Assembly (NCBI GenBank): GCA_007844125.1
Contig: CM017557.1
Span: 59,773,050 to 59,837,049, forward strand
Direction: 5' to 3'
Source: Sinonovacula constricta
Lineage: Eukaryota; Mollusca; Bivalvia; Cardiida; Solecurtidae
DNA: 64,000 bases
The position numbers were made by a program, and so were the translations under genes. Of this stretch, positions 24,742 through 37,271 are shown in pieces. The notes beneath the pieces are model-generated. The model made no database searches and was not told where the DNA came from. It saw nothing but the letters and a program-made list of their open reading frames with translations. Each line of letters starts with the position of its first letter. Position 1 is the first letter of the stretch.

Positions 24742-25640
24742 CTACAAACATCATTGTTGTATTTGGTTTATCTTAATCTTTGCCTTTCTTTTTATGTTCT
24801 TTAATTTTTTAAGCATATTTTTTACTTGATTTTATATTCGTAAGCGACTGTTTACAAGTTGGAAGGTCAATCATCTCTCACTTCTTTCACATGGTACATC
24901 AATCTGGTATCATGATGTCAAAAATTGCGATACATTGATTCATCGCTGATATTGCTCCAATCCTATTGCAAAATACCCATTAGAAATTTGTTAACTTACT
25001 CAATAAAAGGCTGAGAGGGAGAATAAAGAATTGAGTATGATAAGTACTTTATTTTGATAACAATTTGATACAATTTACTTGTGACTGTGACAGGCTCATT
25101 AATTGCAACACTAGAGACACTAGTTGAGGTGTACAGTTATTCCTCAAGTGCCAGATGAAATTACAGAATGGCAAATGTCACACCCATTACTCAATTTCCC
25201 TCTTAAATAGGCCTTGTTTAGATGATAGACAACATCATCATAGATGTACACTGTGGGTCAAGTGTCACTAGTGTCACTAGCCCAGTAGATAATGACTTCA
25301 AAGCGACAATTTTTGTTCCAGATAGTTGTTTGATACTGGTGAAATTTAAAATTTGTTTTTTTTTGTTTTATTTCTGGGCTATTGCACCACCTACCTTTCA
25401 TAAATGGTGTTTGCTGTGGCTGGTAATGTGCCATCTTCACTTTGATAGTACATCTATGTCCTTAACCTTTGACATGATGGAACAATCAAAGATTGGCTGT
25501 GGTATGATTTTGAGTGTTAAGGCAGTATATTTTCAGGAAAGCCAATTTTCTGTAATGAGTATTAGTAGGGCATAAAAGCTATGAAGATTTTTCCTGGCCT
25601 GGTATATACCTAGATGCAAGGACAAAGATAGATAGTTGCT

Positions 25641-25765
25641 GTTTCGTGTCTCATGTTGATGGCATGCTGTCACAATTAGGGCAGCACTTTAGCTGCTTTA
25701 GCTGAGCCCTGTTCCTGCTTGACTTAACAGATTGTTGGTGGGACATAAACCAATCAAACATGTTA
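25641..25765 (+). mobile_element. Divergent SINE-A 3' fragment
   Basis: Weak match: gatggcatgctgtcacaatt, gggcagcactttagctgct, and gttggtgggacataaacc follow in SINE-A order. Similar decayed fragments occur at about 20399-20500 and 43479-43560. Confidence 0.55.
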
Positions 25766-26446
25766 GTAATTTCAGGGACTACTTTCTGGCATATCTCAGT
25801 CTTTAATAGCATGCCACAACTCAGTAATTTAAAGTATTTATTAAGCAATTAAATTAGCTTGTTTTAGGGGTGAAAGGGTGACTTTCCAGCCCCTTGAAAC
25901 CTGATTCTGAAGTCCTGGGTGGGTGGTAGACATTATGTCTGGAGGTGTTCTAGGCTCAATTTGACCTATAAGCACTGGTGATTCTACCCAGACAATAGTT
26001 TTATTTTGACATCTCCAGTATGACCATCATTGCCCTTTACATAGATGTTGCACCTACAGAGTATCTTGGTATGGTGGACTGAACTTTGCTAATTATTCAG
26101 CACTTGCTTCAGTTAATCCATTGAAGATTTCAAGAGGTTTGGCTGGCCATTATCACAATAAGTGACAATGGGTTAGACCATGGAGAAAATATGGCCCAAG
26201 GCTTCCCTAGGTTGTAATAGGTCATTCAACCCCAGGAAGGAAGGACATTACTGTATTGTTCTGAACTGTACTGAAATGTACTGAATGCTTGCTCAATTGG
26301 AATTCTTTTATAGTAAGAAATCTATTCTGAGTATATGGTCACTTAGAGGAGCTTAAGAAATATTTTTAAGCTCTTGAGGTGTTCATGAGCTTATTTACAT
26401 TAGTTTAAAGGTCATGTCTGACATTTGGTTAAATTGTGAAAGGAAA

Positions 26447-26762
26447 AGTTTGTTTATTGGTTATATTATTCCACCAACAGTATTTCAGTTATCTAGACAT
26501 GGGTGTCCACTTCAAACAGAGATAGTGCTGCCTTCACTGTGTATAGCCGGTTGTGAACTCCTTGCATGATACCACATCCAGTCAATTATTCTGACACTGA
26601 GCCAACCAGTCATGGAACTCCTCTTATGTTTGCTTTAGGGATAGCAAGAGAGCTATACCACTACCATTTTTAACAACTTAAGTATGTCACAGCCCGGGAT
26701 CAAACCCAGGGCCTCCCATACCTGGAGCTGACATTCTACCAAGAGCGCTACCACGGCCGGTA
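26447..26762 (-). mobile_element. SINE-A copy, minus strand
   Basis: Reverse complement of the family: ccaccaacagtatttcagtt at the left, and at the right gggatcaaacccagggcctc, cctggagctgacattctacc, gcgctaccacggccgg. It is the only clear minus-strand SINE-A seen. Confidence 0.9.
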
Positions 26763-27049
26763 GGAAATTTTTTGCCATCATTTATGGTTGCATTTAGTTT
26801 AATGAAACTTTATGAATGTGGTAATTTTATTCTTTCCAAAGATCAGTTTGACAGATTTTTCATGCTTGAAACCTACATGAAATTTCTTACAACAAACTGT
26901 TGACAAGACTTTAACATCAGAAGAACAAACCATATTTATGAACTACCAACACCTGCCTAAATTCACAAAGTGGCTAAGGTATTTTACTTGTACATTAGGA
27001 CCATGGTCTTAATCCTATTTGTTTCATTTTTTTGCTATGTTTTGACTTT

Positions 27050-27330
27050 TTGTTCACCTGAGCTTATGCTCATCACCTGAGCTTATGCTCAGGGTAAGCT
27101 ATTGTTATCGCTCACTGTTTCACGTCCTTCAACATTATTTATTGACATCTCCCCTGAAACTGCTGGGCCAAATTCAGAAGCTGAAGCAGGCTCGGGGAAC
27201 AAAACGTTAAAATAATTTTGATCCGTCAAATAATGGGTGTGGCCATCCATTTTTCATATATGGCTATTTAGGAAAACTTAGAAAATTTTCTTGTCAGAAA
27301 TTACAAGAGCTAGAGCCTTGATATTTAGTA
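27050..27330 (+). repeat. Bivalve-type 'cacctgagc' hairpin repeat
   Basis: cacctgagcttatgctcat then cacctgagcttatgctcagg: the CTGAGC..GCTCAG palindrome is duplicated in tandem, followed by gtaagctattgttatcgctc and the usual downstream body (ctggccaaattcagaag-like, ggaaaacttagaaaattttc). I recall this family as very common in bivalve genomes. Confidence 0.7.
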
Positions 27331-28176
27331 TACATGTTTTTTTTTTTGTGACCCTGCATAAGTCCATTTGCTTTATGTTTGCACTTTTTCAATCGAAATG
27401 CAATCAGCGAGCTTGCCATTTTGCTACATAACGACAGCGTTATTTACACCACTCTGTACAAGGTGGCACTGATGGTTGCTATCATTTTGATGTTTGCATA
27501 TGATCAATATGACATTGAACCAATCATCCAACTGATGCAGACAATTTCCCATCACAGTGCGTAAGAACTAGCGAATGGTAAAATTACGAGGGAACATGCT
27601 CAATTTGGACGAAAAATTTGGATGCCATTTTTTTTTACATAAAAACTTTTAACTCGGCAGGTAAAATATATGGTTGTGTAACTGGAAACAAACCTTTTCT
27701 TTTAGGCCTAAAGTTGTAAGGAAGAAAGAAATAGTTTAGTTTGCTTATGAATAAGTGGAAGTAATCAGAGGACTTACTGAGGACAAACTGTACAGTGTGG
27801 TTACAGTCCTGAAGAAGTTGTTTTCAAGCACACTTTTTATAAATATTTTTTTAAAGTGTAAATAGACATCATTATAACACCAACTTTTTTGGCAAGACAA
27901 AATTGCCACTCAGCAGAATATGTGGCTGTTTACCTATCAGGAAATTCGTTTACATTAAACCCCTTTCAGGGATGGATTCAATGGGGTGATTTGGGGGATG
28001 CAACCCCCACCAACCAGGTAAAAGAGTAGAGTTGTGAAAACACATACATATAAGCTTAAAAATGCAAAGCTTTTAAAGAAAATTTTGTCTGCTTGACTGC
28101 TCAGGTCCAAGCTGGGGTATCTTACTATGTATTTGTATCCACTATAAACTGCGTTTAACTTGAATGGATCTTAAGT

Positions 28177-28203
28177 ACCCCCCCCCCCCCCACACACACA
28201 CAC
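28177..28203 (+). repeat. (C)n(CA)n microsatellite
   Basis: A run of C followed by CA repeats. Confidence 0.95.
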
Positions 28204-28714
28204 TAAAATATTTTGGATATGCCCCTGACCCCTTTATGAAGATTTCTTTACTAGAGTCAAATATAATAACTGGCTCATAATCTTACATGCTTCCCAATGT
28301 TTGTTTAGGTAAAGGAATGTTAATAAGCTATCAAGGCAGCCTTGGTATTTCACAAACTTTACCCAGGGTTGAGGTCAACTTTAACTGACCTTTTGTGTAA
28401 CATGGGAGAGTGTTGTGAATGATTGTAATGTACCGTGGACATTAGTAGATGAAAGGTGTAGAGTGATTGTTGTTGAATGAATAAACTTCACAGAAATTTG
28501 ACTTGCAGTCAATCAACCATGACACCTGGTCCTGTAATCCTGCTATTGAGTGGCTCTATATACACTGAAATAAGGTTGTCTGTCTGTCTGTCAGTCCATC
28601 TATTTGTCTATTAATATGTTGACACATTCGGTGGAGTGTCAGCTCCAGGCCTGAGAGACAAACTCTCCATATGTTATAAATGTGAACCAACCATTATACA
28701 TTTTCAAACCATCT

Positions 28715-28913
28715 TATATATTTACCTATTTTTGATTGTAGTTTACATTCTTTTAACACCAATAGATTTTTGTATTTTTCGATATTTTACTACCATAGTT
28801 TAGTTTTTACCTGATTATTCTCTATTTACATTAAACTTCTTTGAATTTGTCGCCGTATGACCTGTTAAGTGTCGTGTGCCGTAAAACCCAAATAAATAAA
28901 TAAATAAATAGAT
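28715..28913 (+). mobile_element. LINE 3' UTR fragment
   Basis: ttttgattgtagtttacatt, tttgtatttttcgatatttt actac, then gccgtatgacctgttaagtg tcgtgtgccgtaaaacccaa and (AATA)n. Same 3' end as 48550-48756. A shorter tail of the same family is at 340-402 (ggcgctgtatgacctatcaa gtgttggtgtgc). Confidence 0.8.
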
Positions 28914-29236
28914 GACCGGTCCTGGTAGCGCAGTTGGTAGAGCATCCGCTTCAGGTATGGGAAACTCCAGGTTCGATCTTCGGTCGCAACATACCAAAGT
29001 TGTTAAAAGTGGCGGTGGTAGAGCTCCCTTGCTAACGCTCAAGCAAATATAAGGGTAGTTCCACAACTAGTTGGCCCGGTGTCTGGATAATGTGACTGGG
29101 TGTGGTATCATGCCAGGTGTTCACGGCATGCTATACACAGTGAAGGCAGCACTATATCTGCTTCAGGTGAACACCATCTCAGGATCACTGAAATACTGTT
29201 GGTGGGACGATAGACCCAATAAACATAAAGATAAAC
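28914..29236 (+). mobile_element. SINE-A copy, inserted directly after a LINE tail
   Basis: Starts gaccggtcctggtagcgcag immediately after the (AATA)n tail of a LINE fragment. Complete core; ends gggacgatagacccaataaa. Confidence 0.9.
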
Positions 29237-29320
29237 TTATCAGATGCCCTCTATCAGCTAATGTGTATTAAGGTTAAAACCTTCATTGGGAACCCTTTGA
29301 TGCTTTGCATGTATTTATAT

Positions 29321-29530
29321 CATACATATGAACTTTTTCTCAGGCCAAAATGGGAGATTTTCATTTGCAACAAGGGTGATTTGTTATTTTTATATAAACA
29401 AAGAAGAAAATTTATTTGTTTCCAAGTAGGGAGATTTCTGATAAGGTGTAAAGCAACCCTCGTTTTAAAATAATTTTGAATCTTAAAAGTGGGAGTCTCC
29501 CTTCCATAAATGGGAGAGGTCACATGTATG
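29321..29530. mobile_element. MITE, 210 bp (family shared with 46103)
   Basis: Inverted ends CATACATATGAACT and AGGTCACATGTATG enclose aggccaaaatgggagatttt, gtttccaagtagggagattt, aaaataattttgaatctt, gtgggagtctccctt. Colinear with 46103-46316. Confidence 0.82.
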
Positions 29531-30360
29531 TTGTAATTTGTCTTGGACATTAACTGACATAGGGAGGTGTAGATCAACTGTAGGTGAATTAATAATCCTG
29601 TCATTGTAATTTACTCAACAGCCAATGACCCATGACAAAGTCCTGTTATTGAACGGTTCACATATAGGTGCTCTGTACATTGACTGTTATCACATACTGG
29701 TTTAATTCAAGCTTTTAAGTAGATCTAATGTTCTGATAAATATGTACAGGCCTGCTGGTATAAATATAGCCTTGTCATGGGTATTTTCAGGTTGTTGATT
29801 GTGTGGTGGAATGTTTTGGTGTTAAATAGGTCAGATAAAATGATATTCCTTTTCAGTCACCATAGTCATTTTGTTAATAGAATAATTTGTTGTTTTATTA
29901 CTGAATAGGTCTAGGCCAATGGTTAAGAACAAGAAGAAATATCTGTGTAAAATATTTAAGATATACTGCCTTAGACATTTATTAACAAAATTTATTGATT
30001 TATTTTCCCTAGAAAATGAGATTATGTAAAACCTAGACATCAAATGTTTATTAAATTTGACAATAAATGCACGCTTTGCAATTTTTAAGATTCTTCCATT
30101 TTAGACACAAATAGGATCAAATGATTTTTTTAGGCATAATTCACTCCAATACTGAGGGGGCATTCATATTTGTATAGTTAGGACTTTTAAAAATACTTGG
30201 CCCTCGGATATGTTTTAAAAGTGCTATCCGACAGTTTACCATATGTTTTTTAATCACATTACCAAATTGGTCTCTGTTACCTGAAAAAAGGTCCTGCAAA
30301 ATGCTGTTCATTGATGCCCTAGATCTTTATAAACAGCAAAGCATAAATCCACATTCGTCA

Positions 30361-30637
30361 ACCGGCCGCAATAGCTCAAGTGGTAGAGCGTCGGCTTGCG
30401 GATCGGGAGGTCGTGGGTTCAAACCCCGACTGGGTCAAACCAAAGACCTTAAAGTTGGTTGTAGTGACTTCCCTCTAACGCTCAGGGCTAAGGGGACAGC
30501 ATTACGCCTGACTCGTCAGTGTCAGTATAATGGACCGGACGGGTTCAGTCCCAGGGCACCTCATTAGTGCCCCTGTGTTATAATGATAAAAATGTCGCTG
30601 CACAGTTTCGGTAAAAATGCCGGCTAATCCTATCCCT
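30361..30637 (+). mobile_element. SINE-C copy, full length
   Basis: accggccgcaatagctcaag tggtagagcg, B-box gggttcaaacccc, complete core, tail ending ccggctaatcctatccc. Inserted at the edge of an older repeat unit (30219-30360). Confidence 0.92.
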
Positions 30638-31292
30638 ATTTTGATAAATTATTGCATTTACAAGTATATATTCAAATAATAAATTTTGTTAAATTACACT
30701 AGTGCAGAACAGCTTTTTGATTGATGATGTCATCGATGTCATCTTAATGCAGATCGTCTCATACCACTTTCTCACCATGTGTTGTTAAAATTTTGCAAAA
30801 TCGTTTATTGGCAATTAAAATCATGTGATAAAAAGAATCTGACACTGATCATTCAATAAAATCATTTAAAAAAACTCGTCCAGGAAAAATGATAGTAGGA
30901 TAGTCTTACTATTACTTGTCCTGAACTGGTTTAATAAATGTTTATATCAAATGACATCTCTGTCAGATCCTCTACATGAACCTAAATGATTAAAGGACTT
31001 TTATAATTGGGTTCTATTGATATTGTACCATATGCAACACTTGAACCGGCTTGGCACAATGTAAACTATGAAAATAAAATTACATTGGGAAAAATGTTGA
31101 GAGTTTTTAATTGTAAAATATTTGTCAGAAGTCATTTTTTTGTCTTAAGTGTTACACCATTTTATTGTGAATTTTTACTCCAAACCCGATCAGCAAGAAA
31201 GAGATAATTTTTTGCAAATTAGTTTAGATCCAGATCAGCTCTTCTGAAGTGGGAAGTGGGCTGATCATTATCTGCACTATTTGCTTTAAGGT

Positions 31293-31515
31293 CATTATCA
31301 GCTCAGGTGTGAGCGGCCCTGGGTTCGATTCCGAACCGAGGGTACCAAAGTCGTTAAAAATGCTAGTGGTCCTTTGCTAAAGCTCAAGCAAATATAAGAG
31401 TAATTGCACGACTGGTTTGCCCGGTGTTAGGATAACGTGACTGGATGTGGTATCATGTCAGGTATTCAAAACCTGCTATACACAGTGAAGGCAGCACTAT
31501 ATCTACTTCAAGGCC
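31293..31515 (+). mobile_element. SINE-A copy, both ends truncated
   Basis: Begins in the head (atcagctcaggtgtgagcgg, gggttcgattcc) and stops at cactatatctacttcaagg. A second, decayed SINE-A piece follows at 31549-31741 (aagtggtatagcaccttgc to gaaacagtgttga). Confidence 0.82.
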
Positions 31516-32653
31516 CATGGTTTGAAATGTGGCTGTCACTTACTTGTGTTGAAAAGTGGAAGTGGTATAGCACCTTGCTAACACTCAAGCAAATATAAGG
31601 GTCTTTCCAAGACTGGTCAAACTGATTTGAGGATAATGGGGTGGGGGTGAATATATGCCAGGTATTCATGGCATGCTATACACAGTAAAAGCAGCCCTAT
31701 TTTTGCTTTAAGCGGACACCATTTACTGAAACAGTGTTGAAAAAATCAGGTATGGTTAATTAGCAAATTAAGCAGTATTGTGGTGAAGTAACAATAAATG
31801 GTAGGCTTTGCATTGAGAGTAAAGTCGTTATACCATAAGAGTTGGGTAATTCTAATGATTAGGCCTGCTCCTTGTATTGAAAGGTGGTGAAACCTGAACT
31901 TGGTCTTAACTGGTCTACAGCGACAGGATATAAAGTGTCATCTTGTATTACTAGGTATACAGGGTCCTTGTGTACCATGAAGCCCAAGTATTTACAAGTA
32001 TACAAATCATAAAACATCTTGTTCACTATGAGCTATTTGATCAATAAAACGAGTTACTTCCTGACCTCATTATGAGCTCATGTATGTTTTCAGTATGTTG
32101 TCACTCCTTATTCAATTCCCATTGGGTATTTGGACTGGTATATGGTCATTGGTTATTTAAGAATGAGATGAGAAGGGGTACTGTTTGCTATTGTTGTTTC
32201 TAGTAAGTACCCAGTCGGGACCAACTCTGATTACTTGAATAGTATAAGTTGAAATTGGAAAGAATACTTCACCTTGTATTGGTTTAAAGACCTGCTTCAC
32301 TTTTGAAGCCAATAGTCATGTTAACAGGTAAAGATGGTATCCATCAGTTTGCCGATATCTTATAAATGTATAAACATGTTACCTATGTTATGGAGATTTT
32401 GTCCACACTTTTCTGCATAAACTTATATTGTATTTTAAGTAAAGGCTGTTAACAACAGTGCCTCATCTGTTAGACAGTACAAATTGTAAAAAAATGTTGT
32501 CACTTTAACTGTCCATTTTTTAAAAATTGGTAAAAATCTCAATGGGTATTTCAGCTAAAGATATATAGACACAGCATCAGAGCTGATTACCATTGTTCAT
32601 GTATTTATCTTACTATATGTGGTCATATTTGTTTTCTTATGTTCTTTTAACTG

Positions 32654-32891
32654 TTCGGGAGGTCGTGGGTTCGAACCCCTGCCGGGTCATACCAAAGACT
32701 TTAAAGTTGGTAGTAGTGGCTTCCCTCCTAACGCTCGGGGCTACGGGGACAGCATTACGCCTGACTCGTCGGTGTCAGTATAATGGACCAGCCGGGTTCA
32801 GTCCCTGGGCACCTCATAAGTGCCCCTGTGCTGTAATGATAGAAATGTCGCTGCGCAGTAACGGCAAAAATGCCGGCTAATCCCAATCCCT
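32654..32891 (+). mobile_element. SINE-C copy, 5' truncated
   Basis: Starts at gttcgggaggtcgtgggttc, keeps B-box and complete core (aacgctcggggctacgggg, tcggtgtcagtataatggac), ends ccggctaatcccaatccc. Confidence 0.92.
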
Positions 32892-33924
32892 TTTAACTGA
32901 AGTGTTCAGAAGTGCTGTTTGGGCGGTGTATGTTTTATCCAGTAAGGGATTACAGGTGTGCATACAATGGTCAGAATTATTCTGTAGTAAATCAGATGTA
33001 AAACACATTGGAATTCGGAAAGCAGTTAAGTCTTTATTGCGAATAAACGCCTCTTCTAAAATAAAGATACAATAGGACAACAGATACATGAGAGTCACTA
33101 ACATCAATAAGAACATTTTGAATAAACATTCAATACTCTCTTTATGATTTTGCATTAAAATTAACACAAGTTAGATCTTAAATAAATGCTCATACATGCT
33201 TCTGGATTCAACCAAAATAAACCAAGTTTGAAAATAACTACTACCTACTGCAGCCCTGAGATCTGAATCTAAAAATCCAGAGTGTGCCATTCCTCTTCGA
33301 ACCTGAGCGGAAGCTTAAGACTAAGATGCTGAAATGATACGAATCACTTCAGTGATTACATAACCTGGTGAAGAGCTGCAGAGGGCAGTGAGGCCATGCA
33401 CAGGATATCGCGAATATCTCGGCATGGTAGATTATGCTAAGTCAGTGGAACACTTGTTCTATTAAGAGTGTGCTCCCTGTTTCGACCCTTTCACCTACTG
33501 AGTGATGTTCCTGCAGCGTGATACTGTCAAATAACAACTTTTATAATTAAATGCCAAAGTATAAGTATTGACATTCATGAACAAGGCATATTTTAAACTT
33601 TGTCATGTGTATATGCGTCAATTGAATAAAAAACTGTTTGTTCTGATTGTTTCCAGGAATCAAGAAGTAATTTGTATTTTAGTGGTAAATTTCCTGTTTT
33701 TTTAAGGATAATATAAGTTCAAAACACAATATTGTCATCTGTGTTGTCTATAAGATGTTGATTGTTGTATTCTGTATTTTGATCCATATTTTACAGTCTT
33801 CCTTTATAATTGTTTTAGTGCTCTAGTTTAAACTTAAAAATGATGTGTTTCATCAGACCTTGGTATGCAGTGGTAGTTCTCTTTATGTACCATATCTAAA
33901 ACATTTGTATTCCTGTATTTCCAG

Positions 33925-34092
33925 GCACGTATGGAAATCAAGGACCTTTTCAAGGACCTGGCAGATGGCAAGTTGCTGATGAAGCTGCTCGAAATCATAT
34001 CTGGGGAGAACCTCGGCAAACCTAACAAGGGCATCCTTCGTGTGCAAAAAGCTGAGAACATTAACAGATGCCTCAACTTCCTCAGAACAAAG
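33925..34092 (+). CDS. SPTBN5: Beta-H spectrin coding exon 2 (CH1 middle)
   Basis: Residues 40-95, starting ARMEIKDLFKDLADGKLLMK and ending NFLRTK. This is the core of the first calponin-homology domain, including the conserved DLxDGxxLxxLLExISGE helix and the GKPNKG loop. Acceptor ttccag/GCA, donor AAG/gtaaac, phase 0 on both sides. It follows the 26.5-kb first intron. Antisense reading frames here are shadows of this exon. Confidence 0.95.
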
Positions 34093-34218
34093 GTAAACAA
34101 CTGTTTTCCGTAGCGGGTGAAAAGTCTGGCCATTTACACAAAATTAAGTGAGTGATGTCTTGGTGGCAAAGCTGGGCACCAATGGCGACATAGTAAAATG
34201 AACTTACTTTATTATCAC

Positions 34219-34369
34219 CAGACCTGGTAATGCAATTGGTAGAGCGTCGGCTCCAGATATGGGAGGCCCCACGTGTTTGATTCTGGGCTGCGACATACCA
34301 AAGTCATAAAAATTGGTAGTGGTATAGCTCCCTTGCTCATGCTCATGCAAATATAACTGTAGTTCCACG
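34219..34369 (+). mobile_element. SINE-A copy, 3' truncated
   Basis: cagacctggtaatgcaattg, gtagagcgtcggctccag, core to aactgtagttccacg, then unrelated intron sequence. Confidence 0.85.
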
Positions 34370-36159
34370 CATTAAAACTGTACATTGGGGACCATAATTG
34401 CATTTGAATAATGCCAAAACTTATATAAATGAAAATGAGTAATCGATTTTTTGTTTTCTTTCATTAAATTATAAAGGGAATAAATCAGGACTGACCAATG
34501 ACTGAATAATGCTTCAGCTTCAGACATCCCTGTGAATGTATTTACATGCAAAAAGGCAGAATGGCAAATGATATATCTGTCACTCACACATCTTGAAAAA
34601 AACGATGATATACTGGTCACAGTTTAATTGAAGCTAAGATGTCAATAAAATTTATTGACATTTGCAAACAACCTCTTGGTATAGTGTTTGTAGAGATCAA
34701 GATTGTGTAGAGAGTGTCTGAAAAAAGTATCTTATAAATGTATCACTGCAGAATATTGATTAATATTTTCAAATGACTCCTGCAAAAAAGAAATGCAGAT
34801 AACAATCAGAAATGATTTTCTGACATTGCCTAATTTCTTGAGAGAATTGCAGTTGTGATTAAATATCAGTTTTTAAAAGTTAGGAATTAATATTAGGCAA
34901 GTATGTAACTTTGTCGCCTGACTTGGAAACGGGAAAGTTAACTGAAAAATAATTAATCAGAATTTTCAGAGACTGGCCAACTGACCAAAATACAATTTTG
35001 TTAATAAATAAATTGTACGACTCCAAAATGCTCAGAAAGATGCAGGTTATAATCTGGAAAATACGGTACACAACTTAAACGCTAGAAATACATGTGTTAA
35101 AAGATTTTAGACATAAAAAGTAGGAAAAACGTCCACTATAGTCATCTTCTATAATTCTGCTTTGTTGACTATAGTATTTGACTATGTTTAATGTGATATT
35201 ACAGGCCTGTTATAGTCAACAGACTTTGTCAAATTCAAGTGTCCTTTTAAGTAATGATAAACATTTGTAATTCAAAATGTCACCAGTAAAGTTAATTGGT
35301 GCTTTAATCCTTTGATTGCTTAACAATTGTCAGGATTTGCACTTCTTACAGTATATTTAGGCACCTTTTCATAATCAATATAAGAAGATGACTAAGAATT
35401 AGTTTAGGTTATTAACAATTACAGCAAAGGGTCTGTGTGTTTTTATGCTCAGGGCTGTAAGTACAGTTAGGGGTGAAAGATATTGTCCACTTAAAGGCAC
35501 ATTGCCAACATCCAGAATTTTAGGTTTCTCTTTGCTAACCAGTCTTATGAAGCCATAATTTTTATGTGGAGAATTTAGAACAATATCCTTCAGAGAGGTA
35601 GCATTTCCTGAAGCTACTGTTGAAATTCTGAAAGTCTTGGTGTCAGAACATCCTCTCCATTGTGTTAATACAAAATAATGATTTGTGTTTTATTCCTAGT
35701 TATCCTGCATTTTTTTTTAAATTACCTAATCTGCATCCTTGTATTCTTTTAATTGTTACAGTGTACAGAAAAATTATGGTCATATTGGCAATGCTTATCT
35801 AATGAGAGTCATTAATGAATAGTCTCCCCTGAATAATCCCTAAATGCAAGTAGGTCCTTTCATTTGTTTTACTTGCTTTTTATGCTTGTGCTCTGGAGTG
35901 TATGTTGACCTTTCTGCCTTTCATGTGATACCCAGGTTAACCATCATCAAAAAACATTTCTATTTCTTTTTAAATAACATAACTTTTTAAGTTTTTAAGT
36001 TAACTTAATCTTATATTTATCCAAAAGTAAGAAATTTTACTGTTTGTAATTGCAATATCAAAAATACAGGTGATAAAGTCCAAGAATTTCAACTACATGG
36101 ACCTACCTACTGTTTGGAATACCTTGAATATTAACTAACAATTTCCATTTCACCAATGT

Positions 36160-36342
36160 ATCCCATTATTGGTGGAGGAAGACCCCAGATTTATGCCTGG
36201 GTAGAGCCACTAGCACACCGCGGGTTAGCTGGAAAACCTCCCAAAATGAAAGTTCTCCTGACTGGGATTCGAACCCACACAGTAAAGGGCCAAGGATTTA
36301 CAAGTCAGCAACTCAAACCGCTTGGCCATGGGTGCCCTTGAC
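36160..36342 (-). mobile_element. SINE-B copy, minus strand
   Basis: On the plus strand, left to right: attggtggaggaagacccca, gcctgggtagagccactagc, tgggattcgaacccacacag, gtcagcaactcaaaccgctt ggccatgggtgccc, which is the reverse complement of a SINE-B head and body. The tail is missing. Confidence 0.82.
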
Positions 36343-36721
36343 TGCATCATTTACACAGGTGCGATTCCCAAGTCATTCAAGCAACTTGCTGACTCGACAT
36401 ACTTCTGTGTCATATGTATAGTATCCGTCCGGTTGATGTTTGCTCTGTGTCATATGTATAGTATCCCTCCAGTTGATGTTTGCTCTGTCACAGCTGGCAC
36501 TACCACCTTTGTTACCCTGCAAATTTATCAGTGATGTGTAAACAAAGCTTGCTGTCCCACTTCCAGTATTTGCTGACGGAAGATGTCCTTTAGAAGTGTT
36601 TGTCTCTTGACACAGCCTTCTAGTGCTCTCTCACTAATGCAGCCATTCTTGTGCTAGAAAATATATATAAGCTTTCTATGACTAGTTCTAATTGGTAAGA
36701 TCGAAGTAACAGATGCCTTTT

Positions 36722-36994
36722 ACTGGACCTCATAGCGCAGTCACTAGAGCGTGGCTCAAGGTTCGATCCCTGGATGCGACATACCACAGTTGTTAATGGT
36801 AGTGGTATAGCTCCCTTGCTAACGCACAAGCAAATACAAGGATAGTTCCACGACTGGTTGGCCCGTTGTCAGGATAATGTGACTGGGTGTGGTATTATGC
36901 CAGGTGTTCATGGCAGGCTATACACATCTGCTTCAAGTCGACACCTTCTCCAGAGAACTGAAATACTGTTGGTTGGATGATAAATGCAATAAAC
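36722..36994 (+). mobile_element. SINE-A copy
   Basis: actggacctcatagcgcagt, with an internally deleted head (gtggctcaaggttcgatccc), complete core, tail gttggatgataaatgcaat. Confidence 0.88.
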
Positions 36995-37271
36995 AGATGC
37001 CTTTTTAAAAAATTTGGTAAGAGGAAATAAAAAAAAAGAAGAGAAAAACATAAATTCTGAGTCAAAAACCTGTTTCTGTGATAGGAAATTCCTCCTAACA
37101 TGCCATCTGAACTTATAACACTCTTTGTGACTTGTTCTGAATGGTCAGATAAAAATATTTTATTATTTATATGTATTATATTATTTAATATATATATATT
37201 GACCAATCAGATGTTTGGAAATGCAGCTCAAATGAGATGAATTGTTTTTAGGCCCAAGGTACTGTCCTTAA

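Larger units (their letters stand above)
7370..33924 (+). other. SPTBN5: Intron 1 of beta-H spectrin (26.5 kb)
   Basis: Bounded by AAG/gtaagc and ttccag/GCA. No exon-like conserved reading frame was found inside; open frames of 60-117 codons (for example 25222-25575) show no recognisable domain. It carries at least nine SINE-A, three or more SINE-C and several SINE-B copies, a 522-bp TIR element, simple-sequence arrays and a 34-bp minisatellite. Stretches not listed separately (for example 19500-22300 and 32000-32600) show only AT-rich, non-coding sequence. Confidence 0.85.

Noticed and set aside
25222..25575. 117-codon open frame in intron 1
   Set aside because: No recognisable domain, no good start context or splice partners, and length is within chance for AT-rich sequence with repeats.
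33834..34133. 99-codon minus-strand open frame
   Set aside because: It is the antisense shadow of spectrin exon 2.
35163..35222. Inverted repeat GTTGACTATA / TATAGTCAAC as a mobile element
   Set aside because: Only 10 bp arms, no target duplication and no second copy.
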